From Photobacterium sp. TY1-4 (GTDB lineage: Bacteria; Pseudomonadota; Gammaproteobacteria; Enterobacterales; Vibrionaceae): 64,000 nt of DNA. The notes under the pieces are model-generated. The model was not told where the DNA came from. It searched no databases and saw only the letters and a program-made list of their open reading frames with translations. The position numbers were made by a program, and so were the translations under genes. Shown here one piece after another: positions 37,748 to 47,429 of this stretch (positions are counted from its first letter, which is position 1; each line of letters opens with the position of its first letter). The stretch is taken from positions 2,914,001 through 2,978,000 of the forward strand of contig NZ_CP099734.1 in the NCBI RefSeq assembly GCF_025398175.1, in the 5' to 3' direction.

Positions 37748-38185
37748 TTAACCCGCTTCAACCGCGTTGAGCTGGCGGCAAGTTTCATCCGTCACAACAT
37801 CCGTGGCAAAGCCGCCGTTACCGGAATACCAGAAGCGCACGCCGAGCCCTGCGCTGATCGGACGGCCAAACTGTTCACAGATATACGGAAAGACATCCTG
37901 CTCTGCATCCGCCTTATGTGTATTCCAGTACCAGCGCGGATTCGGCAAACGGTAGATCACGGTCAGCAGCGAGGTCTGCGGCTCAAACTGGAAGGTCTGC
38001 ACCCCACCACGAAACGGCTGGGACGGGATGTCATTGAGAGCAATCAGCTCTTCCTTGTATTCATCCGGCAGACTGCCGACAAAATCTGAAGCCGGCGGTG
38101 TCAGCTTCATCGCCTGACAACCAGAAAGAACAACAGCTGCGACAGCCATCAGGGCAGTGCGTGTTTTGATTTCGATTCGAGTCAT
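37748..38185 (-). CDS. small outer-membrane-type lipoprotein of unknown function
   Basis: A 145-aa product with an N-terminal type II signal MTRIEIKTRTALMAVAAVVL and lipobox LSGC, lipidated Cys near residue 23. Gln follows the Cys, so it should be sorted by Lol to the outer membrane. The mature part has YRLPNPRWYWNTHKADAEQD and two further Cys (YICEQF, DETCRQL) that could form a disulfide. The frame is open further upstream, but only this start gives a normal signal peptide; the ribosome site is poor. It lies beyond the lysS terminator. No known family recognised. Confidence 0.75.
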   Translation of the reverse strand: MTRIEIKTRTALMAVAAVVLSGCQAMKLTPPASDFVGSLPDEYKEELIALNDIPSQPFRGGVQTFQFEPQTSLLTVIYRLPNPRWYWNTHKADAEQDVFPYICEQFGRPISAGLGVRFWYSGNGGFATDVVTDETCRQLNAVEAG

Positions 38186-38277
38186 AGTCAATCTATCTAT
38201 TTGATTATCCATAATAACTGCCGGCATTATACACCAAACAAATGCAACAGGTCGCATCAGTTTCAGATCATAACCGC

Positions 38278-38308
38278 AATAAAAAAAGCCACCGAAGGTG
38301 GCTTTTTT
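38278..38308. terminator. terminator of prfB-lysS
   Basis: AAAGCCACC/GGTGGCTTT with loop GAA, A-run on the left and T-run on the right. It terminates lysS on the minus strand and could act in both directions. Confidence 0.93.
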
Positions 38309-38326
38309 CAGACAACCAACAGGCCG

Positions 38327-39832
38327 TTAGCCCTGTTGCGGACGCATCGCCGGGAACAGGATAACGTCACGGATGGTGTGCGTGTTGGTAAACAGCATGA
38401 CCAGACGGTCAATCCCGATCCCCTGGCCTGCTGTCGGTGGCAGGCCGTGCTCCAGTGCCGTGATGTAATCGGCATCGTAGAACATGGCTTCATCATCACC
38501 GGCATCTTTGGCATCCACCTGAGCCTTGAAGCGCTGATCCTGATCTTCCGCATCGTTCAGCTCCGAGAAGCCGTTGGCCACTTCACGGCCACCGATGAAG
38601 AACTCGAAACGATCCGTGATGAACGGATTTTCGTCGTTACGGCGAGCCAGCGGCGATATATCGGCTGGATACTCAGTGATAAACGTCGGCTGGATCAGTT
38701 TCGGCTCAGCGGTTTCCCCAAAGACTTCTTCCAGGATCTGACCACAGGTCCAGAAGCTTTCAACCGCAATGCTCAGCGACTCCGCCAGGTTACGCATGAA
38801 GTTGATGTCGCTCACTTCAGCGTAAGTCATCTTCTGAATGGTTTCATGGTTCGGGTTGTACTGCTTGATCGCGTCCAGCATGCTCAGGCGCGGATACGGG
38901 CCACCGAAGTCGACCGTCTCGTCACCATATGGCAGTTGCGTCGTGCCGCACAGTTCCAGTGCGATGCCGCTCAGCATCTCTTCGGTCAGATCCATCAGAT
39001 CTTTATAATCCGCATACGCCATATAGAATTCCATCATGGTGAATTCCGGGTTATGGCGCGGCGACAAACCTTCGTTACGGAAGTTACGGTTGATTTCGAA
39101 CACACGCTCGAAGCCACCCACCACCAGGCGCTTGAGATACAGCTCCGGTGCAACACGCAGGTACATATCGATGTCCAGCGCATTGTGGTGGGTAATGAAC
39201 GGACGCGCCGTCGCACCACCCGGGATGACATGCATCATCGGCGTTTCAACTTCCATGAACCCTTTGGTGGTCATGAAGTTACGGATCGCGCTGACCACTT
39301 TCGAGCGCATCATCATGGCGTTGCGTGATTCTTCGTTCACAATCAGATCAACATAACGCTGGCGGTAGCGCATTTCCTGATCGGTCAGGCCGTGGAATTT
39401 CTCTGGCAGCGGACGCAGTGCTTTGGTCAGCAGCACGTACTCGTCCATGTTCACATACAGGTCGCCTTTGCCTGATTTGTGCAGTGCACCTTTAATACCG
39501 ATGATGTCACCAATATCCAGACCTGAGTACTTTTCTTTCAGCTCTTTCTGTACATCTTTCGCGGCGTAAGCCTGAATACGGCCTGAAACATCCTGAATCG
39601 CCAGGAATGGACCACGCTTGGCCATCACTCGGCCCGCGATGGCAACCACGTTGCCTGCTTCTTCCAGTGCTTCTTTGCTCAACTCGCCAAACTGCGCCTG
39701 CAGATCAGCAGCCAGGCTATCACGGCGGAACTCATTGGGATGGCCATTTGCCTTACAGCCTTCACGAATCATATCCAGTTTCGCACGGCGTTCAGCAATC
39801 AGCTTATTCTCATCTTGTAATTGATCAGTCAT
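38327..39832 (-). CDS. lysS: lysyl-tRNA synthetase (class II)
   Basis: A 501-aa class IIb enzyme: N-terminal OB-fold anticodon domain ([22 protein letters not shown]), then the class II core. Motif 1 is around residue 190, motif 2 is [20 protein letters not shown], and motif 3 is [13 protein letters not shown] near the C-terminus. It follows prfB by 33 nt, the conserved prfB-lysS operon found in E. coli and vibrios. Confidence 0.98.
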   Translation of the reverse strand: MTDQLQDENKLIAERRAKLDMIREGCKANGHPNEFRRDSLAADLQAQFGELSKEALEEAGNVVAIAGRVMAKRGPFLAIQDVSGRIQAYAAKDVQKELKEKYSGLDIGDIIGIKGALHKSGKGDLYVNMDEYVLLTKALRPLPEKFHGLTDQEMRYRQRYVDLIVNEESRNAMMMRSKVVSAIRNFMTTKGFMEVETPMMHVIPGGATARPFITHHNALDIDMYLRVAPELYLKRLVVGGFERVFEINRNFRNEGLSPRHNPEFTMMEFYMAYADYKDLMDLTEEMLSGIALELCGTTQLPYGDETVDFGGPYPRLSMLDAIKQYNPNHETIQKMTYAEVSDINFMRNLAESLSIAVESFWTCGQILEEVFGETAEPKLIQPTFITEYPADISPLARRNDENPFITDRFEFFIGGREVANGFSELNDAEDQDQRFKAQVDAKDAGDDEAMFYDADYITALEHGLPPTAGQGIGIDRLVMLFTNTHTIRDVILFPAMRPQQG

Positions 39833-39865
39833 GGGTGAACCCTTAAATTCATTAACCGAGGTCGG

Positions 39866-40964
39866 TTACAGACCAGATTTCAGGCTGGCTTCAATAAAAC
39901 GGTCGAGGTCGCCGTCCAGTACGGCCTGGGTGTTACGGTTTTCCACCCCGGTACGCAAATCTTTAATCCGGGAGTCATCCAGGACGTAAGAACGGATCTG
40001 GCTCCCCCAGCCAATGTCAGACTTGGCATCCTCATTGGCCTGCTTCTCAGCATTTTGCTTTTGCATCTCAAGCTCAAACAGTTTTGCTTTCAACTGCTTC
40101 ATGGCCTGATCTTTGTTTTTATGCTGAGAGCGGTCGTTCTGACACTGCACCACGGTATTGGTTGGCACGTGGGTGATCCGTACCGCAGATTCGGTGGTGT
40201 TGACGTGCTGACCACCGGCACCCGAGGCGCGGTACACGTCAATCCGCAGATCCGACGGGTTAATGTCGATATCGATGTTCTCGTCGACTTCCGGATAAAT
40301 GAACGCCGAAGCGAACGACGTATGACGACGGCCGCCGGAGTCAAACGGCGACTTACGCACCAGGCGGTGAACGCCGGTTTCCGTGCGCAGCCAACCGTAG
40401 GCATACTCGCCGCTGATACGGACCGTGGCCGATTTCAAACCGGCAACATCGCCTTCGGACACTTCGATCACCTCGGTCTTGAAGCCCTTGGCTTCCGCCC
40501 AGCGCAGATACATGCGCAGCATCATCGAGGTCCAGTCCTGGGCTTCGGTACCGCCCGAGCCGGCCTGAAGGTCGATATAACAGTCCGCGCTGTCATGATC
40601 GCCCGCGAACATCCGACGGAACTCCAGTTGCTCCAGTTTGCTTTCCAGCTCCTGTAGCTCAGGTTCAATCTCGTCAAACGTTTCCTGATCGTTTTCTTCA
40701 ACCGCCAGCTCCAGCAGACCTTCGACGTCTTCGACGCCCTGATCCAACTGGTTAATGGTTTCCACGACCGCTTCCAGAGATGCACGTTCTTTCCCCAGCG
40801 CTTGGGCGCGCTCAGGTTCGTTCCATACATCCGGTTGCTCTAACTCTGCATTGACTTCTTCCAGACGCTCTTTCTTAGCATCGTAGTCAAAGGTACCCCC
40901 TAAGGACATCAGTACGCGCTGATACATCCTCAAGACGATTTTTAATAGGATTAATCTCGAACAT
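39866..40964 (-). CDS. prfB: peptide chain release factor 2 with programmed +1 frameshift
   Basis: RF2 reads UGA and UAA stop codons. Translation starts at ATG 40964 ([16 protein letters not shown]...). After 25 codons it meets an in-frame TGA (40887-40889) preceded by CTT. A Shine-Dalgarno-like AGGGGG (40896-40901) lies just upstream. The ribosome shifts +1 on CTT-T to read GAC and continues from 40888 to 39866 as [13 protein letters not shown], giving 365 aa, the same as E. coli. The SPF specificity motif region ([13 protein letters not shown]) and the catalytic GGQ (SGAGGQHVN) are intact. The frameshift is autoregulatory: abundant RF2 terminates at the TGA. Confidence 0.97.
40887..40901 (-). 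promoter_or_regulatory. prfB +1 frameshift site
   Basis: On the minus strand: AGGGGG-TAC-CTT-TGA-C, the canonical RF2 recoding signal, with the SD-like run three bases before the CTT slip codon and the UGA stop in the A site. Confidence 0.97.
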
Positions 40965-41161
40965 TGCCAATCTTCACTGCCGAAATGGACATAACCGAAG
41001 GATTCTATCGAATTGTAGATAGAATATACAGAGGGGAAGAAAGGGAATCGGCGATTTTTATTATTTAACCCCGATCACAGAAACAGCATGCGGGCTCACT
41101 TGCAAAATCTGTTTTTCCCGGACCGGCCATTGCAGCGCGGCCCGGGGCAAGGATCCGGCGC

Positions 41162-42886
41162 TTACTGCGGCTCGAGATGCTCCACCATCAGCTGAGCACT
41201 GCTGTTACCGCGGAACTCGTTGACGTCCAGCCGATAGACCAGATGCACCTGTTGTACCGAGGCATCCGGCCAGCGCCGCAGATCGACGTTGAAGGCAATC
41301 CCGTCGATCACGCTGCCGCCATTGACCGGCTCCAGCATCATTTTCAGGTGTTTGCCGCCCACCAGTTTCTGGTGCAGCAGGCGGAAGACACCGTCAAACA
41401 TCGGCTCCGGAAACTGCTGGCCCCAGGGGCCGCCGGCGCGCAGCAGCTCGGCAGTCGGCAGGTTCAGCTCCTGCGGCGACAACTCCCCGTCACTTAGCAA
41501 CACGCCTTTGAGGGCATCTTCATCCAGCTCACGGCGCACCGCCTGATCAAACGCCCGGCTAAACGCTTCGAGTTGGGGTTCCAGGATCGTCAGCCCCGCC
41601 GCCATGGCGTGGCCGCCAAACTTGAGGATCATGCCCGGATTCTGGGTATCAATCCCATCCAGCACATCCCGCATGTGCAGCCCGGGAATGGAACGGCAGG
41701 AGCCCTTGATTTCGCCGTTGCCGGCATCGGCAAAGGCAATCACCGGGCGGTGATACAACTCTTTGATCCGCGAGGCCAGAATCCCAATCACGCCCTGGTG
41801 CCAGTCACGCTGGAACAGCGCCAGGCCATAGGGCATATCCTGCTGATTGAATTTGAGCCGCTCGCAGATTGCCAGCGCCTCTTCTTTCATGCCCAGCTCG
41901 ATTTCCTTGCGGGTCTGGTTCAGCGCGTCGAGCTCTGAGGCCATGCGCCGCGCGGCCGGCATGTTATCGCACAGCAACAATTCCACCCCGAAGGACATAT
42001 CATCCAGCCGCCCGGCCGCATTGATGCGCGGCCCGAGCGCAAACCCGAGATCGCTCGACACCAGTTTGGCCGGGTCGCGGTTGGCCACCTCAATCAGCGC
42101 CCGGATCCCCGGACGGCACTTGCCGGCCCGGATCCGCTGCAACCCCTGATGGACCAGGATCCGGTTGTTGCCATCCAGCGCCACCACGTCAGCCACCGTG
42201 CCCAGAGCCACCAAATCGAGCAACTCGGCCAGATTCGGCTCTGCCAGCCCCTGCTCAGCAAACCAGTTGGCTTCCCGCAAGGCAGCCCGCAGTGCCAGCA
42301 TCAGGTAAAACGCCACACCCACCCCGCACAGCGCCTTGGATGGGAAATCACACGCGTGGAGGTTCGGGTTTACGATGGCATCGGCATCCGGCAAGGTGTC
42401 GCCCGGCAGGTGATGGTCAGTGACCAGGACCTGCATGCCTTTGGCTTTCGCGGCTGCCACCCCGGCAATCGATGAGACCCCGTTATCGACCGTCATGATC
42501 AGCTCGGCACCGCGCGCCTCGGCCTGCTCAACCACTTCCGGGCTCAGGCCGTAGCCGTCATCAAACCGGTTCGGCACCAGGTAATCGACATTGCGGCTGC
42601 CCAGCATCCGCAGCGCCAAGACCGACAACGCCGAGCTGGTCGCGCCGTCGGCATCAAAGTCACCGACCACGATGATCCGCCGCTGCTCGGCCAGCGCCGA
42701 CACCAACAGCGCCACCGCAGCGTCAATCCCGTAGAGTTGATTGAAACCATGCAGTCCACGGGCACCACGCTCCAAATCGCGGTCCGTGGTCGCGCCCCGG
42801 CTGGCATAAATGCGTTTCAGCAACGGATGGATGGCATCGGAAAAGCCGCTGGTATCCGCCGCCGGACGACGTTTTATTTCAATCAT
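41162..42886 (-). CDS. recJ: single-strand-specific 5'-3' exonuclease RecJ
   Basis: Degrades ssDNA 5' to 3' in RecF-pathway recombination, base excision and mismatch repair. The 574-aa DHH-family protein shows VVGDFDADGATSSALSVLA (motif I), TVDNGVSS, and VTDHHLPGD (DHH motif). The DHHA1 part includes LKFGGHAMAAGL. The frame extends to 42937, but the ATG at 42886 (MIEIKRRP) aligns with the E. coli N-terminus; its ribosome site is weak. It lies in the xerD-dsbC-recJ-prfB-lysS string seen in E. coli. A terminator after dsbC suggests recJ has its own promoter. Confidence 0.96.
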   Translation of the reverse strand: MIEIKRRPAADTSGFSDAIHPLLKRIYASRGATTDRDLERGARGLHGFNQLYGIDAAVALLVSALAEQRRIIVVGDFDADGATSSALSVLALRMLGSRNVDYLVPNRFDDGYGLSPEVVEQAEARGAELIMTVDNGVSSIAGVAAAKAKGMQVLVTDHHLPGDTLPDADAIVNPNLHACDFPSKALCGVGVAFYLMLALRAALREANWFAEQGLAEPNLAELLDLVALGTVADVVALDGNNRILVHQGLQRIRAGKCRPGIRALIEVANRDPAKLVSSDLGFALGPRINAAGRLDDMSFGVELLLCDNMPAARRMASELDALNQTRKEIELGMKEEALAICERLKFNQQDMPYGLALFQRDWHQGVIGILASRIKELYHRPVIAFADAGNGEIKGSCRSIPGLHMRDVLDGIDTQNPGMILKFGGHAMAAGLTILEPQLEAFSRAFDQAVRRELDEDALKGVLLSDGELSPQELNLPTAELLRAGGPWGQQFPEPMFDGVFRLLHQKLVGGKHLKMMLEPVNGGSVIDGIAFNVDLRRWPDASVQQVHLVYRLDVNEFRGNSSAQLMVEHLEPQ

Positions 42887-42948
42887 AACAAGGTGCGCTC
42901 TGTACCAAATCAAGAAAATTGAGGGGGAGTATACCATCCAACCGCGAT

Positions 42949-42981
42949 AAAAAACCCGGCTTCGCTGACACGAAGCCGGGT
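42949..42981 (-). terminator. dsbC terminator
   Basis: An 11-bp perfect stem ACCCGGCTTCG/CGAAGCCGGGT with loop CTGACA and an A-run at 42949-42954 (U-tract on the minus strand). Confidence 0.93.
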
Positions 42982-43010
42982 CTGATTGAGGTTGGCTGAG
43001 CTGCCCGGAC

Positions 43011-43733
43011 TTAGCCGCGGCTGTCCAGCAGCTGACGCAGTCGGCTGGCCGGTTGGTAGCCCGGCAGCATGGTGCCGTCTTCCAGGACCAGAGCCGGCGT
43101 GCCGTTCACACCCATGGCAACGCCCAGCTCATAGTGCTTGCGCACCAGATCCGCGCGCTGCGGCTGGCCGTTGGCATCGAAACTGCCGTCTTTGGCTGCA
43201 TCCATGGCTTTCGCCGGATCTTTCGCTGCCCAGATTGCGCTCATCTCGCCAAAGTTCCGCGAGCGCTCGCCGCCGCGCGGAAACGCCAGGTAGCGAATGG
43301 TGATCCCGGCATCATTGTAAGCCTGCATCTCACTGTGCAGCTTGCGGCAGTAACCACAGGTGGTGTCAGTAAAGACAGTCACCACATATTTTTCATCTTT
43401 GGCCGGATAGACAATCATCTCATCTTCCATTCCGGCCAGTTTCGCCTTGTTGAGCTGCGCCATTTTCTGCTCGGTCAGGTTGACCGGGCTGGCAGCGGCA
43501 TTGTCATACAGATGGCCCACCAGGAAATAGTTTCCATCGTCAGAAACATAGACGATGCCGCGCTCGGTGACCGCTTCATTCATCCCCGGCATGGGCGAGC
43601 TGCTGATCGACGACGGTGCCAGGCCGATGGCCCCCAGTTTACGCTTGATCGCAGCTTCATCCGGTTTGGCAGCCGCCGTAAACGCCGTCATCGCGACCGC
43701 AGTTGCAAGTATCGTACGACCCAATAAGTGCAT
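43011..43733 (-). CDS. dsbC: periplasmic disulfide isomerase DsbC, lacking the second cysteine pair
   Basis: Rearranges wrong disulfides in periplasmic proteins and is kept reduced by DsbD. The 240-aa precursor has a signal peptide (MHLLGRTILATAVAMTAFTAAA), a dimerisation domain, and a thioredoxin domain with active site TTCGYCRK (Cys126 and Cys129 of the precursor). The cis-Pro segment NGTPALVLEDG follows. Unlike E. coli DsbC, there is no structural disulfide: IWCAKD is IWAAKD here, and the later Cys position reads GQPQRA. The only two cysteines are the catalytic ones. It lies between xerD and recJ, as in E. coli. Confidence 0.94.
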   Translation of the reverse strand: MHLLGRTILATAVAMTAFTAAAKPDEAAIKRKLGAIGLAPSSISSSPMPGMNEAVTERGIVYVSDDGNYFLVGHLYDNAAASPVNLTEQKMAQLNKAKLAGMEDEMIVYPAKDEKYVVTVFTDTTCGYCRKLHSEMQAYNDAGITIRYLAFPRGGERSRNFGEMSAIWAAKDPAKAMDAAKDGSFDANGQPQRADLVRKHYELGVAMGVNGTPALVLEDGTMLPGYQPASRLRQLLDSRG

Positions 43734-43924
43734 CGACTCTTTCCTTCATTCAGCAAAAATATAGAAACCAGTAAGACCCTCAGAGTCCGGAAATCTTTCG
43801 AAGTTCAATCCCCGCCGGCAATGACCGGGTAACCCGTGACCCACCTCGAACCTTTTGAGTATAAGTGCATCATCAGCCTGTCACCAACTTAAGGCATTGT
43901 ACCGACTCTGGTCTGGGACACAAA

Positions 43925-44821
43925 TCAGGCCCTCGGATGGTGCGTCTGATGCAGTTGTTTCAGGCGCTCGGTGGCGACATGGGTATAAATCTGGGTGGTC
44001 GACAAGTCGCTGTGGCCCAGCAGCATTTGTACCACCCGCAGATCTGCGCCGTAATTGAGCAGATGGGTGGCGAACGCGTGGCGCATCACGTGCGGCGACA
44101 GCGTGTCGGCATCGATCCCGGCAATCAGCGCATAGTGTTTGATCCGGTGCCAGAAGGTCTGGCGGGTCATCTGCTTACCGCGCTTACTCGGAAACACCAC
44201 ATCCGAGCTTTTCTCGCCCAGCAACGTCGGACGGCCGCTGGCCAGGAACTGTTCGATCCAGTCCACCGCATTCTCGCCCATCGGCACCAGGCGCTCTTTA
44301 TCGCCCTTGCCGGTGACCCGAACCACGCCCTGGCGCAGGCTGACATTTTCCATCGTCAGGCTGACCAGCTCAGTCACCCGCAACCCGGTGGCATACAGCA
44401 GCTCCAGCATCGCCTTATCCCGCAGCTCAATCGGATCGTTCGGATCCGGCGCCTCAAGCAGCGCATCCACCTGGGCTTCGGTGATGTCTTTCGGCAGCCG
44501 CTTGGGCAACTTGGGGCTGATCAGCAACGCACTGGGATCATCCTCCCGGATGTTCTCCCGGTGCAGATACTGGAACAGACGGCGGATCGCCGACAACATC
44601 CGGGCCCGGGAAGTCTGTTTGTAATCCGCATCGAACAGCCATTGCTGATAGCGTTGCAAGTCATCGACCGACACCGAGCTCAGGCTGCTGCGCTCTTGCT
44701 CAATCCAGTGACAGAGCTTATTTAAATCATTGCGATACGACGTCAGTGTATTTTCCGACAGCCCCCGCTCCATCCACATGGCATCCAGAAACTGCTCCAG
44801 CAGCATTGCATCGTTTTCCAC
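43925..44821 (-). CDS. xerD: site-specific tyrosine recombinase XerD
   Basis: With XerC, resolves chromosome dimers at dif under FtsK control. The catalytic residues are all present: Arg in ATGLRVTELV, Lys in GKGDKERLVP, His-x-x-Arg in SPHVMRHAFATHLL, His in LLGHSDLSTTQIY, and the nucleophile Tyr in the same segment. The start is taken as GTG at 44821, with AGGTGAGG 6-8 nt upstream, giving 298 aa exactly as in E. coli. An earlier GTG at 44842 has no ribosome site. It is divergent from fldB and upstream of dsbC. Confidence 0.95.
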   Translation of the reverse strand: MENDAMLLEQFLDAMWMERGLSENTLTSYRNDLNKLCHWIEQERSSLSSVSVDDLQRYQQWLFDADYKQTSRARMLSAIRRLFQYLHRENIREDDPSALLISPKLPKRLPKDITEAQVDALLEAPDPNDPIELRDKAMLELLYATGLRVTELVSLTMENVSLRQGVVRVTGKGDKERLVPMGENAVDWIEQFLASGRPTLLGEKSSDVVFPSKRGKQMTRQTFWHRIKHYALIAGIDADTLSPHVMRHAFATHLLNYGADLRVVQMLLGHSDLSTTQIYTHVATERLKQLHQTHHPRA

Positions 44822-45026
44822 GCGCGCCTCACCTATATCCACAAAGACATGGATAAATAAACAGTACTTTTCGACATGGTAGTGGATTTCCCGGCAAAAG
44901 CAACGGCTCTTCTGTCAGGAAAAGTCATCATGGCGGCGGCCGGCAGCGACAGCATTAGGCAACCGGCGTCAACCTAGGTAAAATCCCCGGTATTGTTAAA
45001 CTGCACAAAGCAACTGGACTCGCAGC

Positions 45027-45545
45027 ATGAAAATTGGCTTATTCTACGGCTCAACCACCTGTTATACCGAAATGGCGGCAGAGAAAATCCGGGAGTGTAT
45101 CGGCGCTGAGCTGGTCGAAATGCACAACATCAAAGAAACAGATCCCAGCACGATGAATGATTTCGACATGCTGATCCTGGGGATTTCAACCTGGGATTTC
45201 GGTGAGCTGCAGGAAGACTGGGAAGCCGTCTGGGATCAATTGGACGGACTGTCGCTGAGCGGTAAAACCGTGGCCCTGTTTGGCCTGGGCGATCAGGAAG
45301 GCTATACCGAGTGGTTTCTCGATGCCATGGGCATGCTGCATGATCAACTGCTGCCGACCGGCGTTCAGTATGTCGGCTACTGGCCGAACGAAGGCTACAC
45401 CTTTGAAGCCTCGAAAGCCCTGACTGACGATCGGAAATTCTTCGTCGGTCTGGCCCTGGATGAAGACAGCCAGTACGAGCTGAGCGATGACCGCATTACC
45501 CAGTGGTGCGAACAAATCCTGACCGAGTACAGCGAGACACTCTGA
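45027..45545 (+). CDS. fldB: flavodoxin 2 (FldB)
   Basis: An FMN-binding electron carrier of 172 aa. The phosphate-binding loop [18 protein letters not shown], the first FMN loop [15 protein letters not shown] and the second [16 protein letters not shown] are typical of long-chain flavodoxins. The CYTE variation of the first loop, and the position divergent from xerD, point to FldB rather than FldA. It is monocistronic and convergent with brnQ across a shared terminator. Confidence 0.93.
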   Translation: MKIGLFYGSTTCYTEMAAEKIRECIGAELVEMHNIKETDPSTMNDFDMLILGISTWDFGELQEDWEAVWDQLDGLSLSGKTVALFGLGDQEGYTEWFLDAMGMLHDQLLPTGVQYVGYWPNEGYTFEASKALTDDRKFFVGLALDEDSQYELSDDRITQWCEQILTEYSETL

Positions 45546-45607
45546 CGGGCTTCCCCGACGAGACAACCCCGTCCAGGGGACACCCGATCCGGCGAGATTC
45601 GCCAAGC

Positions 45608-45635
45608 AAAACGGGATGCCAAGGCATCCCGTTTT
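45608..45635. terminator. bidirectional fldB / brnQ terminator
   Basis: AAAACGGGATGCC/GGCATCCCGTTTT, a 13-bp perfect inverted repeat with a very short apex, with A and T tracts in the stem ends. Confidence 0.9.
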
Positions 45636-45656
45636 CGTATTCAGTCACTTGGCAGT

Positions 45657-46964
45657 TTAGGCCGTGCGAGCTTCTGCCTGCTCAGTGCCGCCAATAAAGA
45701 ATGACATCACCAGCGCCGCCAGCGTCGGCAGCACCCACGCCATGCCGTACTCGAACAGTGGCAACACGTTCAGCGCGGACACGTCAATGCCGACAAACTT
45801 CGCCGCATCGATCAGGCTGAACAACAGCGATACCAGCAGCACCATGCGGTAACCCATGCGCGGATTGGCCATCTTGCGACGCACAAAGGTCAGGGCAACC
45901 AGGGCAACGGCCACCGGGTACAGCGCAAACAGCACTGGGATCGACAGCGCAATCAGCTGGTTCAGGCCAACGTTGGCAACCACGGCACACACTACAGCCA
46001 GGATCACAGCCCACTTTTCATAGCTCAGCTTCGTCAGCGAGCTGAAGTAGTCCGCACACGCACTGATCAGGCCGATCGCCGTGGTCAGACAGGCCAGCAA
46101 CACAATCGTCGACAGGATGATCTGGCCAACCGGACCGAACAAGGCCTGTACATAGGATGCCAGGATCGCACCGCCGTTATCGGCACCAGCAGCGACGGCT
46201 GAACTGGTTGCGCCCAGGTAGAACAGGGAAATGTATACGAACGCCAAACCTGCAGCCGCAATAACACCGGCATAGATCAGGTAGGTGCAGGTCGCTTTGT
46301 CGTCCGTCACCCCTTTCTTGCGGATCACATCCACAATCAGCATCCCGAACATCAGGGCCGCGAAGGTATCCATGGTGTTGTAACCTTCCAGGAAGCCTTT
46401 GGTGAATGCCATGTTGGCGTAATCACCCTGCGCCGCCAGAATCTCGCCCTGCGGGTTGATAAAGACAGCCACGGCCAGCACTGCCAGCACTGCAAACAGC
46501 GCCGGGGTCAGGAACTTCCCGATCATGTCAATCAACTTGCCGCGCGACCAGGCAAAAAACAGGGCGACAGCAAAGAAAATGACGGAGAAAACCGTCAGGC
46601 TGGTTTGCCCGGCATCGGCGATAAACGGCTTCACTGCCATTTCGTATGCCACAAGACCTGTACGCGGTGCTGCAAAAGCGGGACCAATAATAATGAAGAT
46701 CAGCACAGCCATCAGGGTCGCCACCGCCGGTGGCAAGTCACGGGTCAAACCTTGCCAGCCACCGCCGGCAACCGCGACCGCAATAATGCCGATCAGCGGC
46801 AAGCCAACCGCGGTGGCCAGGAAACCGAACATCGCCGGCAGCAGGTTGTCGCCAGCCGCCAAACCCGCCTGGGGCGGAAAGATGATGTTGCCGGCACCGA
46901 GGAAAAACGCAAAGGTCATGAAACCCAGCGCCATTATGTCTGTCATTTTGAGTGTTTTATTCAA
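45657..46964 (-). CDS. brnQ: branched-chain amino acid:Na+ symporter BrnQ
   Basis: Imports leucine, isoleucine and valine (LIVCS family). The 435-aa protein has about 12 membrane segments; the N-terminal signature TDIMALGFMTFAFFLGAG followed by NIIFPPQAGL is clear. The start is taken as TTG at 46964, with GGAAGG 6 nt upstream, giving the conserved lead-in MNKTLKMTD. The frame stays open to 47114 without family similarity. An ATG six codons inside (46946) is the alternative. It is a single-gene unit convergent with fldB. Confidence 0.93.
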   Translation of the reverse strand: MNKTLKMTDIMALGFMTFAFFLGAGNIIFPPQAGLAAGDNLLPAMFGFLATAVGLPLIGIIAVAVAGGGWQGLTRDLPPAVATLMAVLIFIIIGPAFAAPRTGLVAYEMAVKPFIADAGQTSLTVFSVIFFAVALFFAWSRGKLIDMIGKFLTPALFAVLAVLAVAVFINPQGEILAAQGDYANMAFTKGFLEGYNTMDTFAALMFGMLIVDVIRKKGVTDDKATCTYLIYAGVIAAAGLAFVYISLFYLGATSSAVAAGADNGGAILASYVQALFGPVGQIILSTIVLLACLTTAIGLISACADYFSSLTKLSYEKWAVILAVVCAVVANVGLNQLIALSIPVLFALYPVAVALVALTFVRRKMANPRMGYRMVLLVSLLFSLIDAAKFVGIDVSALNVLPLFEYGMAWVLPTLAALVMSFFIGGTEQAEARTA

Positions 46965-47429
46965 ACTGCACCTTCCCACTCGTTTGTTATCTGTATGATG
47001 TGTCTGCGATATTAGAGTTATATGGCATTCATGACTTATTGCTAAATGTGATATGCCTCGCAGCATAATGAAGAAAAAGAGAACAATAAGCAACCACACA
47101 GTCAAAAACACCACAATCTTTGGCTACATCACAAAAAAACCAACACATTCAACCAAATTGAAATTCACTTGCAGAGCATGTAGCTAATAAACTTATGTTA
47201 TCAAAAAGATATCAAACAGCATCAATTGCTATGATTAACAAAAAATACAATATAACAACGAATCAATCACACCAAATCTCCCACATCCACATCAACCACC
47301 GGGGCGAAAGCACACTGCAGCCACCGGGGCTGCTCCGCCCGGCAATCCCCGCTATAATGGCCGCCACACACAGTGGGCTGCCCCTGTGCCCTGACCCCAA
47401 TTGCAACACAGCGTTCTACGGTAGACACC
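46965..47429. other. divergent brnQ / trmN6 region
   Basis: 465 bp, very AT-rich in the left and centre (46990-47280), with no gene found. It should carry the brnQ and trmN6 promoters. No leucine-type leader peptide or attenuator hairpin was recognised upstream of brnQ. Confidence 0.5.
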
